Shown: positions 52,360 through 63,142, numbered from the stretch's first letter. The stretch: DNA of 64,000 bases from Granulosicoccus sp964390335 (GCA_964390335.1 CAYMHU010000009.1:1-64000), one strand, 5' to 3'. The notes: a model not told the origin generated them from the letters alone. Numbers and translations: made by a program.

Positions 52360-54627
52360 ATGAAAACAGTAAATTACATGCCACCTAGTGGGCCGATGCA
52401 AGGCTACGCAACAGTCCCAGCTACCAGTGATGCAAAAGAATATTTGCGTTTGCTGCTCCGACACAAACTTGGCCTATTGCTAACACTGGCATTGGGTGTT
52501 GGACTAGCAACGCTGTATTTAATCAGTAAGGCCCCAACGTACGAGGCATCAACACTGCTCGAAGTCAGCGAATCAGGCAGCTTAACCGGCGCCGACAGCA
52601 CGCCGTCATGGGCACCGCCGAAAGATCTCAAACAAGAAGCCAATATTTTGCGTTCTCGCAAAGTATTAACACCAGTCGTTGACAACTTCCAACTACGAAA
52701 TGTTGTCGAGCCAAAAAAAATCCCAGTACTGGGCGATGTCACGTTGCGAGTACCGATGCTTGCTGAATGGATTGGCTCACTCGCTTTTGCTAAACAGTAT
52801 GCATGGAGCGAAACGAATGTAGAAGTCACAGACTTCTCTGTGCCAAAGAATTGGGAAGATGAGCCACTAACGCTGGTATCTTTAGGGAACGACACCTATT
52901 CATTACAGCATAACAATCAAGCCATTATTGACAGCGCAAAGGTTGGTGAAAGCATTGTTGTACAGATGCCACCATCCAATGAACAACTAAAACTACAAAT
53001 CGGCGCTATCGATGCACCAGAAGGCGTGCGATTTGACCTGACGCGACTGTCAGTGCAAACCACCATTTCAGATTTAAGCCAAAATCTCATTACCGAAACA
53101 ACCGATGCAAAATCGAGCATGATCACGATTAAATTGCGCGGCGAAGATCCTGCGCAAACAGCCGATCTGGTTAATGCAATTGCCGAAGAGTATAGCGCGG
53201 TAAAATTGGCTTCAGAGCGTAAAGACGCAGACGCACAGCTCGCATTTTACCGCGGCAGTTTGCCCAGTGTAGAAGCCGATTATCTAGCCGCACAAGAAGC
53301 ACTGGCTGCATATCGTATGGAAATTGGCAGCTACAGCCAAAATAGTCAGGTTCAAAATGCATTACAGCAGATGAATCGCTTAGATGCGCAACTGTCCGAT
53401 TTAAATATCGAGTTGGCGCAAAAGCAAGCGCGCTATACCGTTGATCACCCGGATATTCGCCGCCTGGAAAAAGACATTGCGGAAATCAGAACGGAACGCC
53501 GGGTGTACAGTGGTCGCGTGGCGCGATCGCCTATTGTTGAACGCGAGCTTGCTTTAAAAGAGAATGACGTTGCCACAACACTCGAGTTATTCAACGATAC
53601 CCGCGATAAACTCAACAAGCTTGAGCGAGACCAACAGGCATACGTTAGTCAGGTAACCTTAGTTGATACCGCGCTAACGCCCCGTAAACCCATCTCACCG
53701 AACCCATTGCTCGCGATGGTTGGCGGTACATTGGCAACGCTGTTTCTGTACATGCTGTACCTGACACTGCGTTCCGCGCTATCAACCGTCATTTCGGATC
53801 AGGAATCACTGGAGCGCGCATCTGGACTACCGGTTTTCATCAACATTCCGAAAAGCTCAGCTCAACGCAAAATTGCCAGCAAGTTGGTGACAACCACAGA
53901 CCCAACAAAACTGCTGCCAGGCAAATCCTCGGGCGGCAAAGAGTTGGTTGCGGCCGATAATAATGTGCTGGCATTGAATCGTCCGGATGACTACTCGGTG
54001 GAGAATCTGCGTGGACTCCGATCAATGCTGGAAGATGTGATGGACGGTGCACCCAACAACGTACTCATGATCACCAGCCCACTACCCAGCATGGGCAAGT
54101 CGTTTGTCAGCATGAACTTGGCAGTGTTGTTAGCTCAGGCTGGAAAACGTGTACTGCTTATTGATGCTGATTATCAGCGCGGGCAATTACACAAGAGCCT
54201 GGGTTTGCCAATGGGACCAGGCTTGCCTGAAGTGGTCAGAGGTAAATCGGAACTAAAAGAAACCGTAAAACCAACGTCTGTTCAGAACCTGTACTGTATT
54301 CCACGGGGTTTCATGGGCAGTGAAGTGGGTCGAGAATTGCCCAGTGATAAAGAATTCGGTGCATTCATGCAAGTGGTTGCGCCACGGTTTGATATTGCCA
54401 TTATCGACACGCCACCGGTACTGAGTGTGGCCACGGCAGCTGCTCTGGGTAAGCATGCAGGCAGCAGCATCATGGTTATAAAGGAAGGCGAAGTAAAAGA
54501 GCCACAGTTGACCGAAGCGCTGAAGCGATTATCTTTCTCCGGTGTACGGGTTAATGGTTGTATTTTGAACGGTTCTGCAACGCCAACTCCAAGACACTAT
54601 GCCTATTATCGGGAACAAGTCGACTAG
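52360..54627 (+). CDS. polysaccharide co-polymerase / BY-kinase (Wzc-like)
   Basis: 755 residues. A Wzz domain (TM1 ~32-52, LLRHKLGLLLTLALGVGLATL; GNVR-type GARTP region replaced by VYSGRVARSP; TM2 ~445-467) with a long periplasmic coiled coil (~280-420) is fused to a cytoplasmic tyrosine kinase. Walker A is SPLPSMGKSFVSMN (~570-583), Walker A' LLIDADYQRG (~597-606) and Walker B IAIIDTPPVLS. The C-terminal tail has only a small tyrosine cluster (HYAYYREQ). It controls polymer length and export in the Wzy pathway. The dedicated phosphatase (Wzb) and outer-membrane exporter (Wza) are not in this window, although they are often adjacent. Confidence 0.9.
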   Translation: MKTVNYMPPSGPMQGYATVPATSDAKEYLRLLLRHKLGLLLTLALGVGLATLYLISKAPTYEASTLLEVSESGSLTGADSTPSWAPPKDLKQEANILRSRKVLTPVVDNFQLRNVVEPKKIPVLGDVTLRVPMLAEWIGSLAFAKQYAWSETNVEVTDFSVPKNWEDEPLTLVSLGNDTYSLQHNNQAIIDSAKVGESIVVQMPPSNEQLKLQIGAIDAPEGVRFDLTRLSVQTTISDLSQNLITETTDAKSSMITIKLRGEDPAQTADLVNAIAEEYSAVKLASERKDADAQLAFYRGSLPSVEADYLAAQEALAAYRMEIGSYSQNSQVQNALQQMNRLDAQLSDLNIELAQKQARYTVDHPDIRRLEKDIAEIRTERRVYSGRVARSPIVERELALKENDVATTLELFNDTRDKLNKLERDQQAYVSQVTLVDTALTPRKPISPNPLLAMVGGTLATLFLYMLYLTLRSALSTVISDQESLERASGLPVFINIPKSSAQRKIASKLVTTTDPTKLLPGKSSGGKELVAADNNVLALNRPDDYSVENLRGLRSMLEDVMDGAPNNVLMITSPLPSMGKSFVSMNLAVLLAQAGKRVLLIDADYQRGQLHKSLGLPMGPGLPEVVRGKSELKETVKPTSVQNLYCIPRGFMGSEVGRELPSDKEFGAFMQVVAPRFDIAIIDTPPVLSVATAAALGKHAGSSIMVIKEGEVKEPQLTEALKRLSFSGVRVNGCILNGSATPTPRHYAYYREQVD

Positions 54628-54793
54628 TTGAATGATTTACACGCGGCTTGGTAAGACGTCAATAGCCTGAAACTTCGGTTTTATTACCACATTTGTGAAT
54701 TGATGTAGCAATTTAAGTGTAAAACGGAAAGATTGTATCCATTTAGAGTTAAACTTAACGCCCTAATAAGATGCACAATAACGAGGAAAAATA

Positions 54794-55540
<747 letters not shown>

Positions 55541-55601
55541 TAGCCGCCGGTTTTCCGGCACACTGCTACCCATCGCTTCCAGCAATAAAAAGCGGGAAAA
55601 C

Positions 55602-55631
55602 AAACGGCTTCTGTAAGGAGCCGTTTTTTTT
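55602..55631 (+). terminator. intrinsic terminator inside the exopolysaccharide locus
   Basis: An 8-bp stem (AAACGGCT at 55602-55609, complement at 55619-55626) has a 9-nt loop and a run of eight T. It lies 62 bp after the priming transferase gene and 60 bp before the WecG-type gene. Confidence 0.85.
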
Positions 55632-55690
55632 CGGTTAACTAAAATTTCGTTTGACGATGTGCATCTTTGCAATGCACCAGAGAAATTCTT

Positions 55691-56482
55691 ATGGATGCGG
55701 CCAACACAACGCTGACCAAACGCAACCTTCTCGGCTTTTTCACCCATCCGGGAACCCTGTCCGAATACCTAGGCTTCATAAAATCCAGTATCCAAAAACG
55801 CGAACCATGCACGATCCTTTATCATAACCTGCATTCCCTATACAGCTATTTCAGCTCTGAACAGCTGCGTGAGCAATATGACGGGCATACTGTCTTAGTG
55901 GATGGGATGCCGGTTGTTTGGCTGTATAAGTTGGCCGGAGAGCCATTAACGCGCGACCATCGCATAACGTATGTGGATTTCATCATGCCGATGATGGAAA
56001 TGGCTCAACAAGAGGGTTGGAAGGTTTACCATTTGGGTCAAAGTGCCGATATCCAATCTAAAGCACTCGGTATTATTCGTGAACGGGTTCCGGGTATCCA
56101 AATTGACGGGCATGATGGTTTTTTTGATCAGTCGCCTCAAAGTGCTGAAAGCTTAGAGATAATCAAACGCGTGAATGATTTTGGAACTAATTTATTGCTG
56201 GTAGGATTCGGCGCGCCGCGACAAGAAGCCTGGCTGCATGCGCATCGCGATCAGCTATCTGCCGAAGCCGTACTCACCTGCGGCGCGTGCATGGAATATG
56301 TAGCGGGAGCCGTCAAAACACCACCGCGCTGGATGGGCAAGTTAGGCCTGGAGTGGAGCTTTCGCTTACTGGAAAATCCCCGTCGATTTGCTTTTCGTTA
56401 CTTTGTTGAACCGGTTTTACTGGCGTTGATGTTTCTGCGAAACATTATTCGTGCGCGCGGATTAGGAAAGTCAGTCGACTGA
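55691..56482 (+). CDS. WecG/TagA/CpsF-family glycosyltransferase
   Basis: 263 residues from the ATG at 55691, with AGAGAAA 6 bp upstream; an ATG at 55667 would add eight residues. Family motifs: VLVDGMPVVWLYKLAGEPL (donor-binding region), VYHLGQSADI, IQIDGHDGFF, LLLVGFGAPRQEAWL and the C-terminal PPRWMGKLGLEWSFRLLENP with RRF. It belongs to GT26, which transfers N-acetylmannosamine-type or related sugars to the lipid-linked primer on the inner face of the membrane. The flippase gene start overlaps its stop by 1 bp. Confidence 0.88.
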   Translation: MDAANTTLTKRNLLGFFTHPGTLSEYLGFIKSSIQKREPCTILYHNLHSLYSYFSSEQLREQYDGHTVLVDGMPVVWLYKLAGEPLTRDHRITYVDFIMPMMEMAQQEGWKVYHLGQSADIQSKALGIIRERVPGIQIDGHDGFFDQSPQSAESLEIIKRVNDFGTNLLLVGFGAPRQEAWLHAHRDQLSAEAVLTCGACMEYVAGAVKTPPRWMGKLGLEWSFRLLENPRRFAFRYFVEPVLLALMFLRNIIRARGLGKSVD

Positions 56483-57807
56483 TGACCACTCATGGTCCAG
56501 TGTCGGCGGAATCCCATAAGGGTCGTGCGCCAGCTCCTGTATCTGTATTTGCAAAACTGCAAAATATACTTTCGTCAAAATACGCGTTATCTGTTGGTGC
56601 ACAAGCATTAGTCAGCGGCTTTCATTTCGGACTCAATTTTCTATTAATACGGCTCATCACGCCGTATGACTACGGCATATTCGCCTATGCATTCGTACTG
56701 GCGTTATTTGCGTCCGCCATCAACAACGCCCTCATTTCCACACCATTAACGGTGTACACACCCGTTATAAAAAATCTTGATGAACGGGCGCAACAAGAAG
56801 CCATGTTCAGTACGCTGAATTTGCTGTTGTTCTCACTATTAGTTGTGGCCGGTGGTCTGTATGCTATGACAAGCAACATTGCATTGGACATCGTGTTATC
56901 TGTCACGTTGTTCGTGGCAGTGTACTCGGCTCGTCAGTACAGTCGCAGCCTTGGGTATGCGCGTTTAAAACCACTGGTAACCGCAACCGGCGACATCACG
57001 TACGTTGTGTCAGGAATCGTGCTTATTGCCATTGTGATGTTTAGCCAAGGTGACAACACCTCTGTTAGTCAAATGTTGCTTTCACTGGCTGCCGCAAACC
57101 TTGTTGCGATGTTCATCGAACGCTGGCGTTTACACGGCTTAGATCGCAAATGGTTTACCTTTGCGGACGTTAAAAAATACGGCCACGTATGGTTGCAGTC
57201 CCGCTGGGCATTAGTTGGTGCGTTAACAACATTATTCTTAGCACAAGCACATGGCTTGATTATCACTTGGTTTAACGGACCCGGCACATTCGCACCGCTC
57301 GCTGCAGGCATGGTGTTGTTTGGTCCTGTCAGGGTTGCGTTACTAACATGGCAAAACATGGTGAAGCCTGAGCTGGCCATGGCACTATCGGATAATCAGG
57401 CACAAGCAGTGAAGAAACAAATCAGTAAAACGGTGGTGCTCATGGGCTCCGCGGTACTGGCTATGGGTGTAGTGCTGTGGTTTTTATGGCCTCACATACA
57501 CGAACTTTTGTACGCCAAACAATACGCCGATCAACCGATGGGCTTAATCGTGTGTATGTGGTTTGCCATTACACTGTTTGCCGCAATATACAATGCGCCC
57601 AGCGCTGCACTACAAGCCATGCGCGACTTTAAAGTGCTGGCAATGGCCAGCGTATACGGTGCAGTCATCAGCGGCATTTTGGTTACGCTATTCCTGTTTT
57701 ATATCAACCCTGAATCCACGCTATTAGGCATCCTGGCCGCCGAGTGCTTCATGGCGGTTTATTTGACCATCGTTATGCTTAAACGACTCAATGAGGAAAC
57801 TCAGTGA
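56482..57807 (+). CDS. Wzx-type polysaccharide flippase
   Basis: 441 residues with about 12-14 membrane helices, e.g. VGAQALVSGFHFGLNFLLIR, YDYGIFAYAFVLALFASA and VYGAVISGILVTLFLFYI. The opening (GFHFGLNFLLIRLITPYDYG) is typical of the PST/MOP flippase superfamily that moves undecaprenyl-linked repeat units to the periplasmic side. A 46-residue N-terminal cytoplasmic extension includes SSKYALSVG. It overlaps its neighbours by 1 bp upstream and 4 bp downstream. Confidence 0.87.
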   Translation: MTTHGPVSAESHKGRAPAPVSVFAKLQNILSSKYALSVGAQALVSGFHFGLNFLLIRLITPYDYGIFAYAFVLALFASAINNALISTPLTVYTPVIKNLDERAQQEAMFSTLNLLLFSLLVVAGGLYAMTSNIALDIVLSVTLFVAVYSARQYSRSLGYARLKPLVTATGDITYVVSGIVLIAIVMFSQGDNTSVSQMLLSLAAANLVAMFIERWRLHGLDRKWFTFADVKKYGHVWLQSRWALVGALTTLFLAQAHGLIITWFNGPGTFAPLAAGMVLFGPVRVALLTWQNMVKPELAMALSDNQAQAVKKQISKTVVLMGSAVLAMGVVLWFLWPHIHELLYAKQYADQPMGLIVCMWFAITLFAAIYNAPSAALQAMRDFKVLAMASVYGAVISGILVTLFLFYINPESTLLGILAAECFMAVYLTIVMLKRLNEETQ

Positions 57808-58715
57808 GTACGGTTCTGTGCGTTTGTACTTATCGCAGACCTGACAGTCTGCGAGAACTGCTACTTGCCCTCCCCGATTTAGAACAATCGCATGACCTTC
57901 GCGTGGTTGTTGCAGACAATGATGCAGCGGGCGAAGGTGCAGCTGTGTGCAATGACTTGCCTGAGAACTATCCGTTCCCTGTGTACTCGCTGATTGAATC
58001 AACCCCGGGCATTTCGTTTGCTCGCAATGCCGTGGTGAACAAGGCGCTAACATTAGAGCCGGCACTACTGGCTTTTCTTGATGATGATGAAACACCGGAG
58101 CCCAATTGGCTTGCCGAACTGAAACGTGTGCAAGGTGAACAAGATGCGGATGCTGTTGGGGGCCCAACCTTGTCTGTGTTCCCAGCCGGTACAGCCGAAC
58201 ATATTATGTCTAACCCTTATTATGGAGCGGATATGGGTATCGCCGATGGCGAGTCGTGCACTTTACAGGCAGCCGGTAATTTCTTAATTAAAGCCGACAC
58301 AATCAAGCTGCTGGAACCCGTTTTTTTTCCACCTGAATTCGCCCACTCCGGTGGCGAGGATCTGGCATTTTTCGCACAGCTTGCAAAACTGGGGACCCGA
58401 ATGCATTGGGCAGCTAACGCCATCGTGCATGAGCCAGTACCTTCGAGCCGACTTAACCCAGACTGGATAAAACAGCGAGTTATTAACATTGCCAACTCTC
58501 GTGTCAGAGTGATGCAAATCCTTGAACCTGGCTTGATACCAAAGCTGATCCGAGGCTTAAAAACGTCCGCTTTGTTCTGCCAGTCCACACTTTTCTCAAT
58601 TATTTCGATTGTGGTGCCAAGCTGGCGTAAAGAGGCACAGATGCTGCGTTGGAAGTTTTGGGGGAAATTTACCGCTCACCTGCGCAAAGTTAACGTGCGC
58701 GGCGAGGGACACTGA
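57804..58715 (+). CDS. glycosyltransferase family 2 (A)
   Basis: 303 residues from a GTG at 57804 that overlaps the flippase stop by 4 bp. The GT-A fold is indicated by TVLCVCTYRRPDSLRELLLA at the N-terminus, VVVADNDAAG, and the metal/nucleotide site AFLDDDETPEPNW (DDD, about residues 92-94). FAHSGGEDLAFFAQLAKLG is the usual acceptor/base segment with the ED pair. A hydrophobic C-terminal region (~260-275) may attach it to the membrane. It adds one sugar of the repeat unit in the cytoplasm; donor and acceptor are unknown. Confidence 0.87.
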   Translation: MSTVLCVCTYRRPDSLRELLLALPDLEQSHDLRVVVADNDAAGEGAAVCNDLPENYPFPVYSLIESTPGISFARNAVVNKALTLEPALLAFLDDDETPEPNWLAELKRVQGEQDADAVGGPTLSVFPAGTAEHIMSNPYYGADMGIADGESCTLQAAGNFLIKADTIKLLEPVFFPPEFAHSGGEDLAFFAQLAKLGTRMHWAANAIVHEPVPSSRLNPDWIKQRVINIANSRVRVMQILEPGLIPKLIRGLKTSALFCQSTLFSIISIVVPSWRKEAQMLRWKFWGKFTAHLRKVNVRGEGH

Positions 58716-59677
58716 TGCCAGATACACCACGATATTCAATCGTTATTCCAACGTATAACCGCGCGGATTCGGTAGAGCACACCCTGCAAAGCTGTTTCGC
58801 ACAAACCCTGAATGACTTTGAAATCGTGATCGTGGATGATGGCTCCAGCGATGGTACGCTCGACGTATTGAACAGCATCAACGACGACCGGCTGGTGGTT
58901 GTATCCCAAGCCAATGCAGGACCCGCTGCCGCCCGTAATCATGGAATGCGTTTAGCCAAAGGACAATACATTGCATTTCTCGATTCGGACGATATCTGGT
59001 ATCCCGAATTTTTACAGCAGGCCGACGATGCCTTGCAAACCAACCCCAATCAAGTTTGCTACGGACAAATCATTGTTGATCGCGGTGTTGGCAAATACTG
59101 GGTGAAACCCGATCGCGGTATCGCACCTGATGAATCCATCTACGACTATCTGTATGCAGATGGCTACTTTATTCAAACCAGCACCATGGTAATACCTGCA
59201 GCGTTGCGTGACCAAGTCAGCTGGGATGAATCCGTGACATTCGGGGATAACGATCAGTTTGCGATTGATTGTTGGCGAACCAACACGCCATTTGTAATGC
59301 TGGAAGAACCCATGACCTTATACGCCGATGCGATGAGTCCAGACGCGTTATCGCAGCTACCGGTTTTTGATGGCACATCAGAGAAGTACACCAACTTTTT
59401 CAATTGGATGGAAAACCATCGCACTCATATGAGTGAAAAAGCCTGGAGTGGGTTTAGAGCGCGATTCGAAAGCGTTGCTATTGCGCGCACGGCACCGCTG
59501 CAAAGTTTTAAGCTGCTGCTAGCAGCAAGTAAAACGAACGCAATGAGCGCCAAAGGCATATGCCGCCAAATGATCCAAAACTATGCGCCGCGTATGTACC
59601 GACGCCTGGTTGATTTCTATGTGCGATTTCGCGGGCTGCCGCTTAGCAGTATAAAAGACGGCAGCATCCAAAACTGA
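58715..59677 (+). CDS. glycosyltransferase family 2 (B)
   Basis: 320 residues, starting with a 1-bp overlap (TGATG). YSIVIPTYNRADSVEHTLQS, EIVIVDDGSSDGTLDVLNS and AAARNHGMRLAKGQYIAFLD with the DSDD motif are textbook GT2/GT-A elements. The acceptor region includes VTFGDNDQFAIDCWR. It differs clearly from enzyme A and probably adds a different sugar. It is followed by the polymerase gene with a 1-bp overlap. Confidence 0.9.
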   Translation: MPDTPRYSIVIPTYNRADSVEHTLQSCFAQTLNDFEIVIVDDGSSDGTLDVLNSINDDRLVVVSQANAGPAAARNHGMRLAKGQYIAFLDSDDIWYPEFLQQADDALQTNPNQVCYGQIIVDRGVGKYWVKPDRGIAPDESIYDYLYADGYFIQTSTMVIPAALRDQVSWDESVTFGDNDQFAIDCWRTNTPFVMLEEPMTLYADAMSPDALSQLPVFDGTSEKYTNFFNWMENHRTHMSEKAWSGFRARFESVAIARTAPLQSFKLLLAASKTNAMSAKGICRQMIQNYAPRMYRRLVDFYVRFRGLPLSSIKDGSIQN

Positions 59678-61140
59678 TGTCTCTCGCGACACACCATAAC
59701 GCGAGCAAGCACTCCTTGCTGTCGATGATAGTGCTTGTACTCACATTGGTACAAGGCACCAGTACCACATTAACGCTGGTTTACCACTACTCGCCTCCGC
59801 TGGAACCGCTTATCAGCATGTTGTGGGCCTCCACCTACATGCTTGCTTTAATCGGATTAATTGCAAATTTCGGCATTAACTGGATCACATGGCTTATCCG
59901 TTATCGGTTGCTTTTATCCGTGTTGCTCATCGGTACCGCGTTTTCTGCTGTGTGGTCTTATGATCTTGGTTTAACGGTTGAACGAACCGTACACTTGTTT
60001 GGCAGCACGCTCATCGCATTCTATATTGGCTTCACTATTCCATTAACGCGAATCGTAAACGCAACGGCTCTGGTACTGGGACTACTTATGCTGTGCAGTG
60101 TTGGTGCCGCATTAGGCATGCCTGCCCTGGGTATCGAAAATTATGAAGGTCGCAATGTGTGGCGCGGCATCATGACATCCAAAAACACATTGGGTTTCTG
60201 GTCCGCGATAACGATCCTTGCGTGCGCTGTAGCTTTTGGCAATACACAAACTGTTGGCAAAAAACTGTTGCTATCAGCGGGGTTCATATTAGGCGTGATT
60301 GCTCTTGTCAACAGTGTATCAGCCACGTCGTTGCTGTCACTTATTGTCAGTGTATTGGTGATGGCATACCTCTACGTTGCTTTTCGGTTTGATCTCGGTC
60401 TTATCTCGACACTGGTACTGGGCGTGTTCGCTGCAGGCCTTGTAGGACTCGCGTTTTATAACATCGATACCGCAGAGTTGATTGGCCGATCAGGCGATCT
60501 GACTGGGCGTGGCGATGTGTGGAATCAGGTTTGGCAGCTCATAATGGATAAACCCTTAACCGGGTACGGTTACGGCACCATATGGTACCCAACTGAGGAA
60601 TCCGTGTGGATTCAACAAGCACTGACTGACTTTTCGTGGAAAGTGTTCCATGCGCACAACGGCTTATTGCAACTGGCTTCAGAGATCGGTATTCCGCTGA
60701 CATTCATTGCGGTGATCATGATCATTCAACAACTCATTGAAATTGTGTATTGCCAATACCAACGCCAACAAGCCGGCGTACTGTTTGTGTTGGGTTTTAC
60801 GGTCGCACTGCTGGTCAGTAATTACTCCGAAGCACGCCTGGTTGTTAACCGCGAATTGTATTGGATATTTTTTGTGGCCTTGCCCATTAGCATGTTGCAA
60901 CAAGTGCACGTCATAGCGGCTGGCGCAAAATTCAATCCTATGCCGGCACCATTGCATAAACGCACACGCGGCAAAATTCAGTCTAACGCCAGCGATCGCG
61001 AGTACCGACGTAAACTGAAACGCCGCCTCAATGATCGACTACAACTGCACGATGGTGGCAAACAGCAGCCCGATAATATTGTGTCAACCCAGGCAAAACT
61101 AGCCAAGCCAAACGATCAACAAAAGAAAACTGGTTCATGA
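59677..61140 (+). CDS. Wzy-type O-antigen/polysaccharide polymerase or ligase
   Basis: 487 residues with about 11-12 membrane helices. The Wzy_C/WaaL-like region is GDVWNQVWQLIMDKPLTGYG (about residues 278-297), then WKVFHAHNGLLQLASEIGIP with the catalytic-type histidine pair FHAHN, and a final cytoplasmic tail of ~70 residues very rich in K, R and Q (KRRLNDRLQLHDGGKQQ). Given the Wzx and Wzc partners it most likely polymerises the repeat units on the periplasmic side. Ligation to lipid A core is the alternative. Confidence 0.82.
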   Translation: MSLATHHNASKHSLLSMIVLVLTLVQGTSTTLTLVYHYSPPLEPLISMLWASTYMLALIGLIANFGINWITWLIRYRLLLSVLLIGTAFSAVWSYDLGLTVERTVHLFGSTLIAFYIGFTIPLTRIVNATALVLGLLMLCSVGAALGMPALGIENYEGRNVWRGIMTSKNTLGFWSAITILACAVAFGNTQTVGKKLLLSAGFILGVIALVNSVSATSLLSLIVSVLVMAYLYVAFRFDLGLISTLVLGVFAAGLVGLAFYNIDTAELIGRSGDLTGRGDVWNQVWQLIMDKPLTGYGYGTIWYPTEESVWIQQALTDFSWKVFHAHNGLLQLASEIGIPLTFIAVIMIIQQLIEIVYCQYQRQQAGVLFVLGFTVALLVSNYSEARLVVNRELYWIFFVALPISMLQQVHVIAAGAKFNPMPAPLHKRTRGKIQSNASDREYRRKLKRRLNDRLQLHDGGKQQPDNIVSTQAKLAKPNDQQKKTGS

Positions 61141-61150
61141 GGAATTCAAC

Positions 61151-62161
61151 GTGAGTAAATCCATTTTAGTAACAGGTGGCGCCGGTTTTATCGGGTCTCA
61201 CATGGCACGTCAATTACACGATCAAGGATATAAAGTGGTTGTGTATGACAACTTGGGGCGCGGTAACGCAGATGCCGCGCTTGATTGCGAATTGGTTGTT
61301 GGGGACATTGCCAATTCCGCGCAACTAACGCCTGTCTTTGAACAGCATCAATTCGATGCGGTAATGCATTTCGCGGCCTATGCCTATGTTGGAGAATCTG
61401 TTGATCATCCTGATATGTATTATCGAAACAACGTGTTTGGCACCATTAATTTAATCGATACCATGCGTCAATTCGATGTAAACAAACTGGTGTTCTCGTC
61501 TACTTGCGCAACATACGGAATTCCTCAAGCATTGCCTATCACAGAGGCAACACCCCAGAATCCAATCAACCCGTATGGCCAGTCCAAACTGATGGTTGAG
61601 AAAATTCTGAAAGATTACGGTCATGCATACGGTTTTCGAAGTATTGCATTGAGATACTTCAACGCTGCAGGCTGCGCTGAAGATGGCTCCTTAGGTGAGC
61701 GCCACGACCCGGAAACACATTTGCTACCGCTTATATTGTTTGAAGCATTACGCATACAAGCTGGTGGCAATCCTGCTGATAGTAAGCTGCGGGTATTTGG
61801 CAGCGATTTCGATACACGCGATGGCACCTGCATTCGCGACTACATTCATGTGAACGACTTGTGCTCTGCTCATACTGCAGCATTTGAACGCATGAGTGAG
61901 CACCCAGAGCTTGGCGCGGAACAGTTTAATCTGGGCACCAATAAAGGCTACACCGTGCTTGAAGTCATAGACGCATGCCGGGCAATTACCGGTGTGGATA
62001 TTCAATACAAAATGGTTGATCGTCGCGATGGTGATCCACCCGAATTAGTGGCTGATGCCAGCGCGGCAATGTCCAAATTAAACTGGACACCTGCGTTTCC
62101 AGAGATAGAGCAAAGTTTGCAACATGCATGGGATTGGTTTAGCAAGCATCCCCCGTCATAA
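61151..62161 (+). CDS. galE: UDP-glucose 4-epimerase
   Basis: 336 residues from a GTG at 61151 with GAGG upstream. The NAD motif GGAGFIGSH is at residues 8-16, the catalytic Ser-Tyr-Lys set is FSSTCATYG and NPYGQSKLMVEK, and ALRYFNAAGCAEDG and HNPD-type HVNDLCSAH segments are GalE-like. Length and motif order fit UDP-Glc/UDP-Gal 4-epimerase. Located in the polysaccharide operon, it probably supplies UDP-galactose or the N-acetyl form, suggesting such a sugar in the polymer. Confidence 0.9.
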   Translation: MSKSILVTGGAGFIGSHMARQLHDQGYKVVVYDNLGRGNADAALDCELVVGDIANSAQLTPVFEQHQFDAVMHFAAYAYVGESVDHPDMYYRNNVFGTINLIDTMRQFDVNKLVFSSTCATYGIPQALPITEATPQNPINPYGQSKLMVEKILKDYGHAYGFRSIALRYFNAAGCAEDGSLGERHDPETHLLPLILFEALRIQAGGNPADSKLRVFGSDFDTRDGTCIRDYIHVNDLCSAHTAAFERMSEHPELGAEQFNLGTNKGYTVLEVIDACRAITGVDIQYKMVDRRDGDPPELVADASAAMSKLNWTPAFPEIEQSLQHAWDWFSKHPPS

Positions 62162-62225
62162 CAACTAGACGACTCGTAATCCAGTTTGGGCGAACCAAAC
62201 AATAAATTCGCGCACAATAAGCCGT

Positions 62226-63107
62226 ATGAAACATACGAATAGACTCACTCCACTACGTGCAGCTGTAGCCGTAATTACCACACTGTGTGTAACTACGCTG
62301 GCTCCCTTGCAGGTAGCTGCTGCACCTAAAACGCTTGATGATGCATGTTGGGTTGAAAGCTTTCGCGACGACTTTAATTCAATAGACTATTGGGATGCAG
62401 AGACGCAAACCGGCCAGTGGCGAACCCAGTATATCTGGGACCGCGACACTATCATCAACAACGAGCTGCAGTACTACATCGATCCAAAAATACACGGCCT
62501 ATCACCGTTTGCAATCAACGATGGTGTGCTTGAAATCACAGCACGCAAAACACCTGAAAAATTAAAAGCAAAAGTCAACAACGCCGCGTACGTATCGGGC
62601 GTACTCACCTCCGAAAAAGGGTTTTCTCAAAAGCACGGCCGGTTTGAAGTCTATGCAAAAGTGCCGCGAGGACGCGGATTGTGGTCGGCGTTTTGGTTAT
62701 TGCCGAGTTTTGATCGTTGGCCTGAGGGTGTTGCAGTGCTTCCCGAAATTGATGTCATGGAACATATCGGGCATGAACTCAGAACATTCCATACCACGCT
62801 GCATACCAATCAAAATGGCACCCTCGAATCCTTCCCGTATGACCATACTGTTCGGCAGGTGTTGTCAGACAAATTCCATCTGTACAGTGTTGTGTGGACA
62901 GAATCCAGCGTGGATTGGTATCTGGATAAACGTTGGGTGGCATCCCATCCGACACCACGCGACTTCACGCGACCAGTTCATTTTTTATTGAATTTAGCCG
63001 TCGGTGGTTCATGGCCTGGTAATCCAGATGCAAGAACCCGGTTCCCCGCAACATTCAGTATCGATTATGTGCGCGCGCTTAGCGATAGCGGCAAATGCAG
63101 CCGCTAG
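62226..63107 (+). CDS. secreted glycoside hydrolase family 16
   Basis: 293 residues. A signal peptide is clear (LRAAVAVITTLCVTTLAPLQ, cleavage near VAA-AP, about residue 34). The GH16 core has WDRDTIINNELQYYIDPKI, KHGRFEVYAKVPRGRGLWSA, the catalytic ExDxxE pattern in LPEIDVMEHIGHE (about residues 171-183) and HFLLNLAVGGSWPGNPD. GH16 enzymes retain anomeric configuration and cleave beta-1,3/1,4-glucans, galactans or related polymers. As the last gene of the locus it may trim or release the nascent polymer. It is 64 bp after galE and may be co-transcribed. Confidence 0.88.
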   Translation: MKHTNRLTPLRAAVAVITTLCVTTLAPLQVAAAPKTLDDACWVESFRDDFNSIDYWDAETQTGQWRTQYIWDRDTIINNELQYYIDPKIHGLSPFAINDGVLEITARKTPEKLKAKVNNAAYVSGVLTSEKGFSQKHGRFEVYAKVPRGRGLWSAFWLLPSFDRWPEGVAVLPEIDVMEHIGHELRTFHTTLHTNQNGTLESFPYDHTVRQVLSDKFHLYSVVWTESSVDWYLDKRWVASHPTPRDFTRPVHFLLNLAVGGSWPGNPDARTRFPATFSIDYVRALSDSGKCSR

Positions 63108-63142
63108 CGCGCTTCCTGCGTTAGTGGTTAGTTCGGCCCGTG

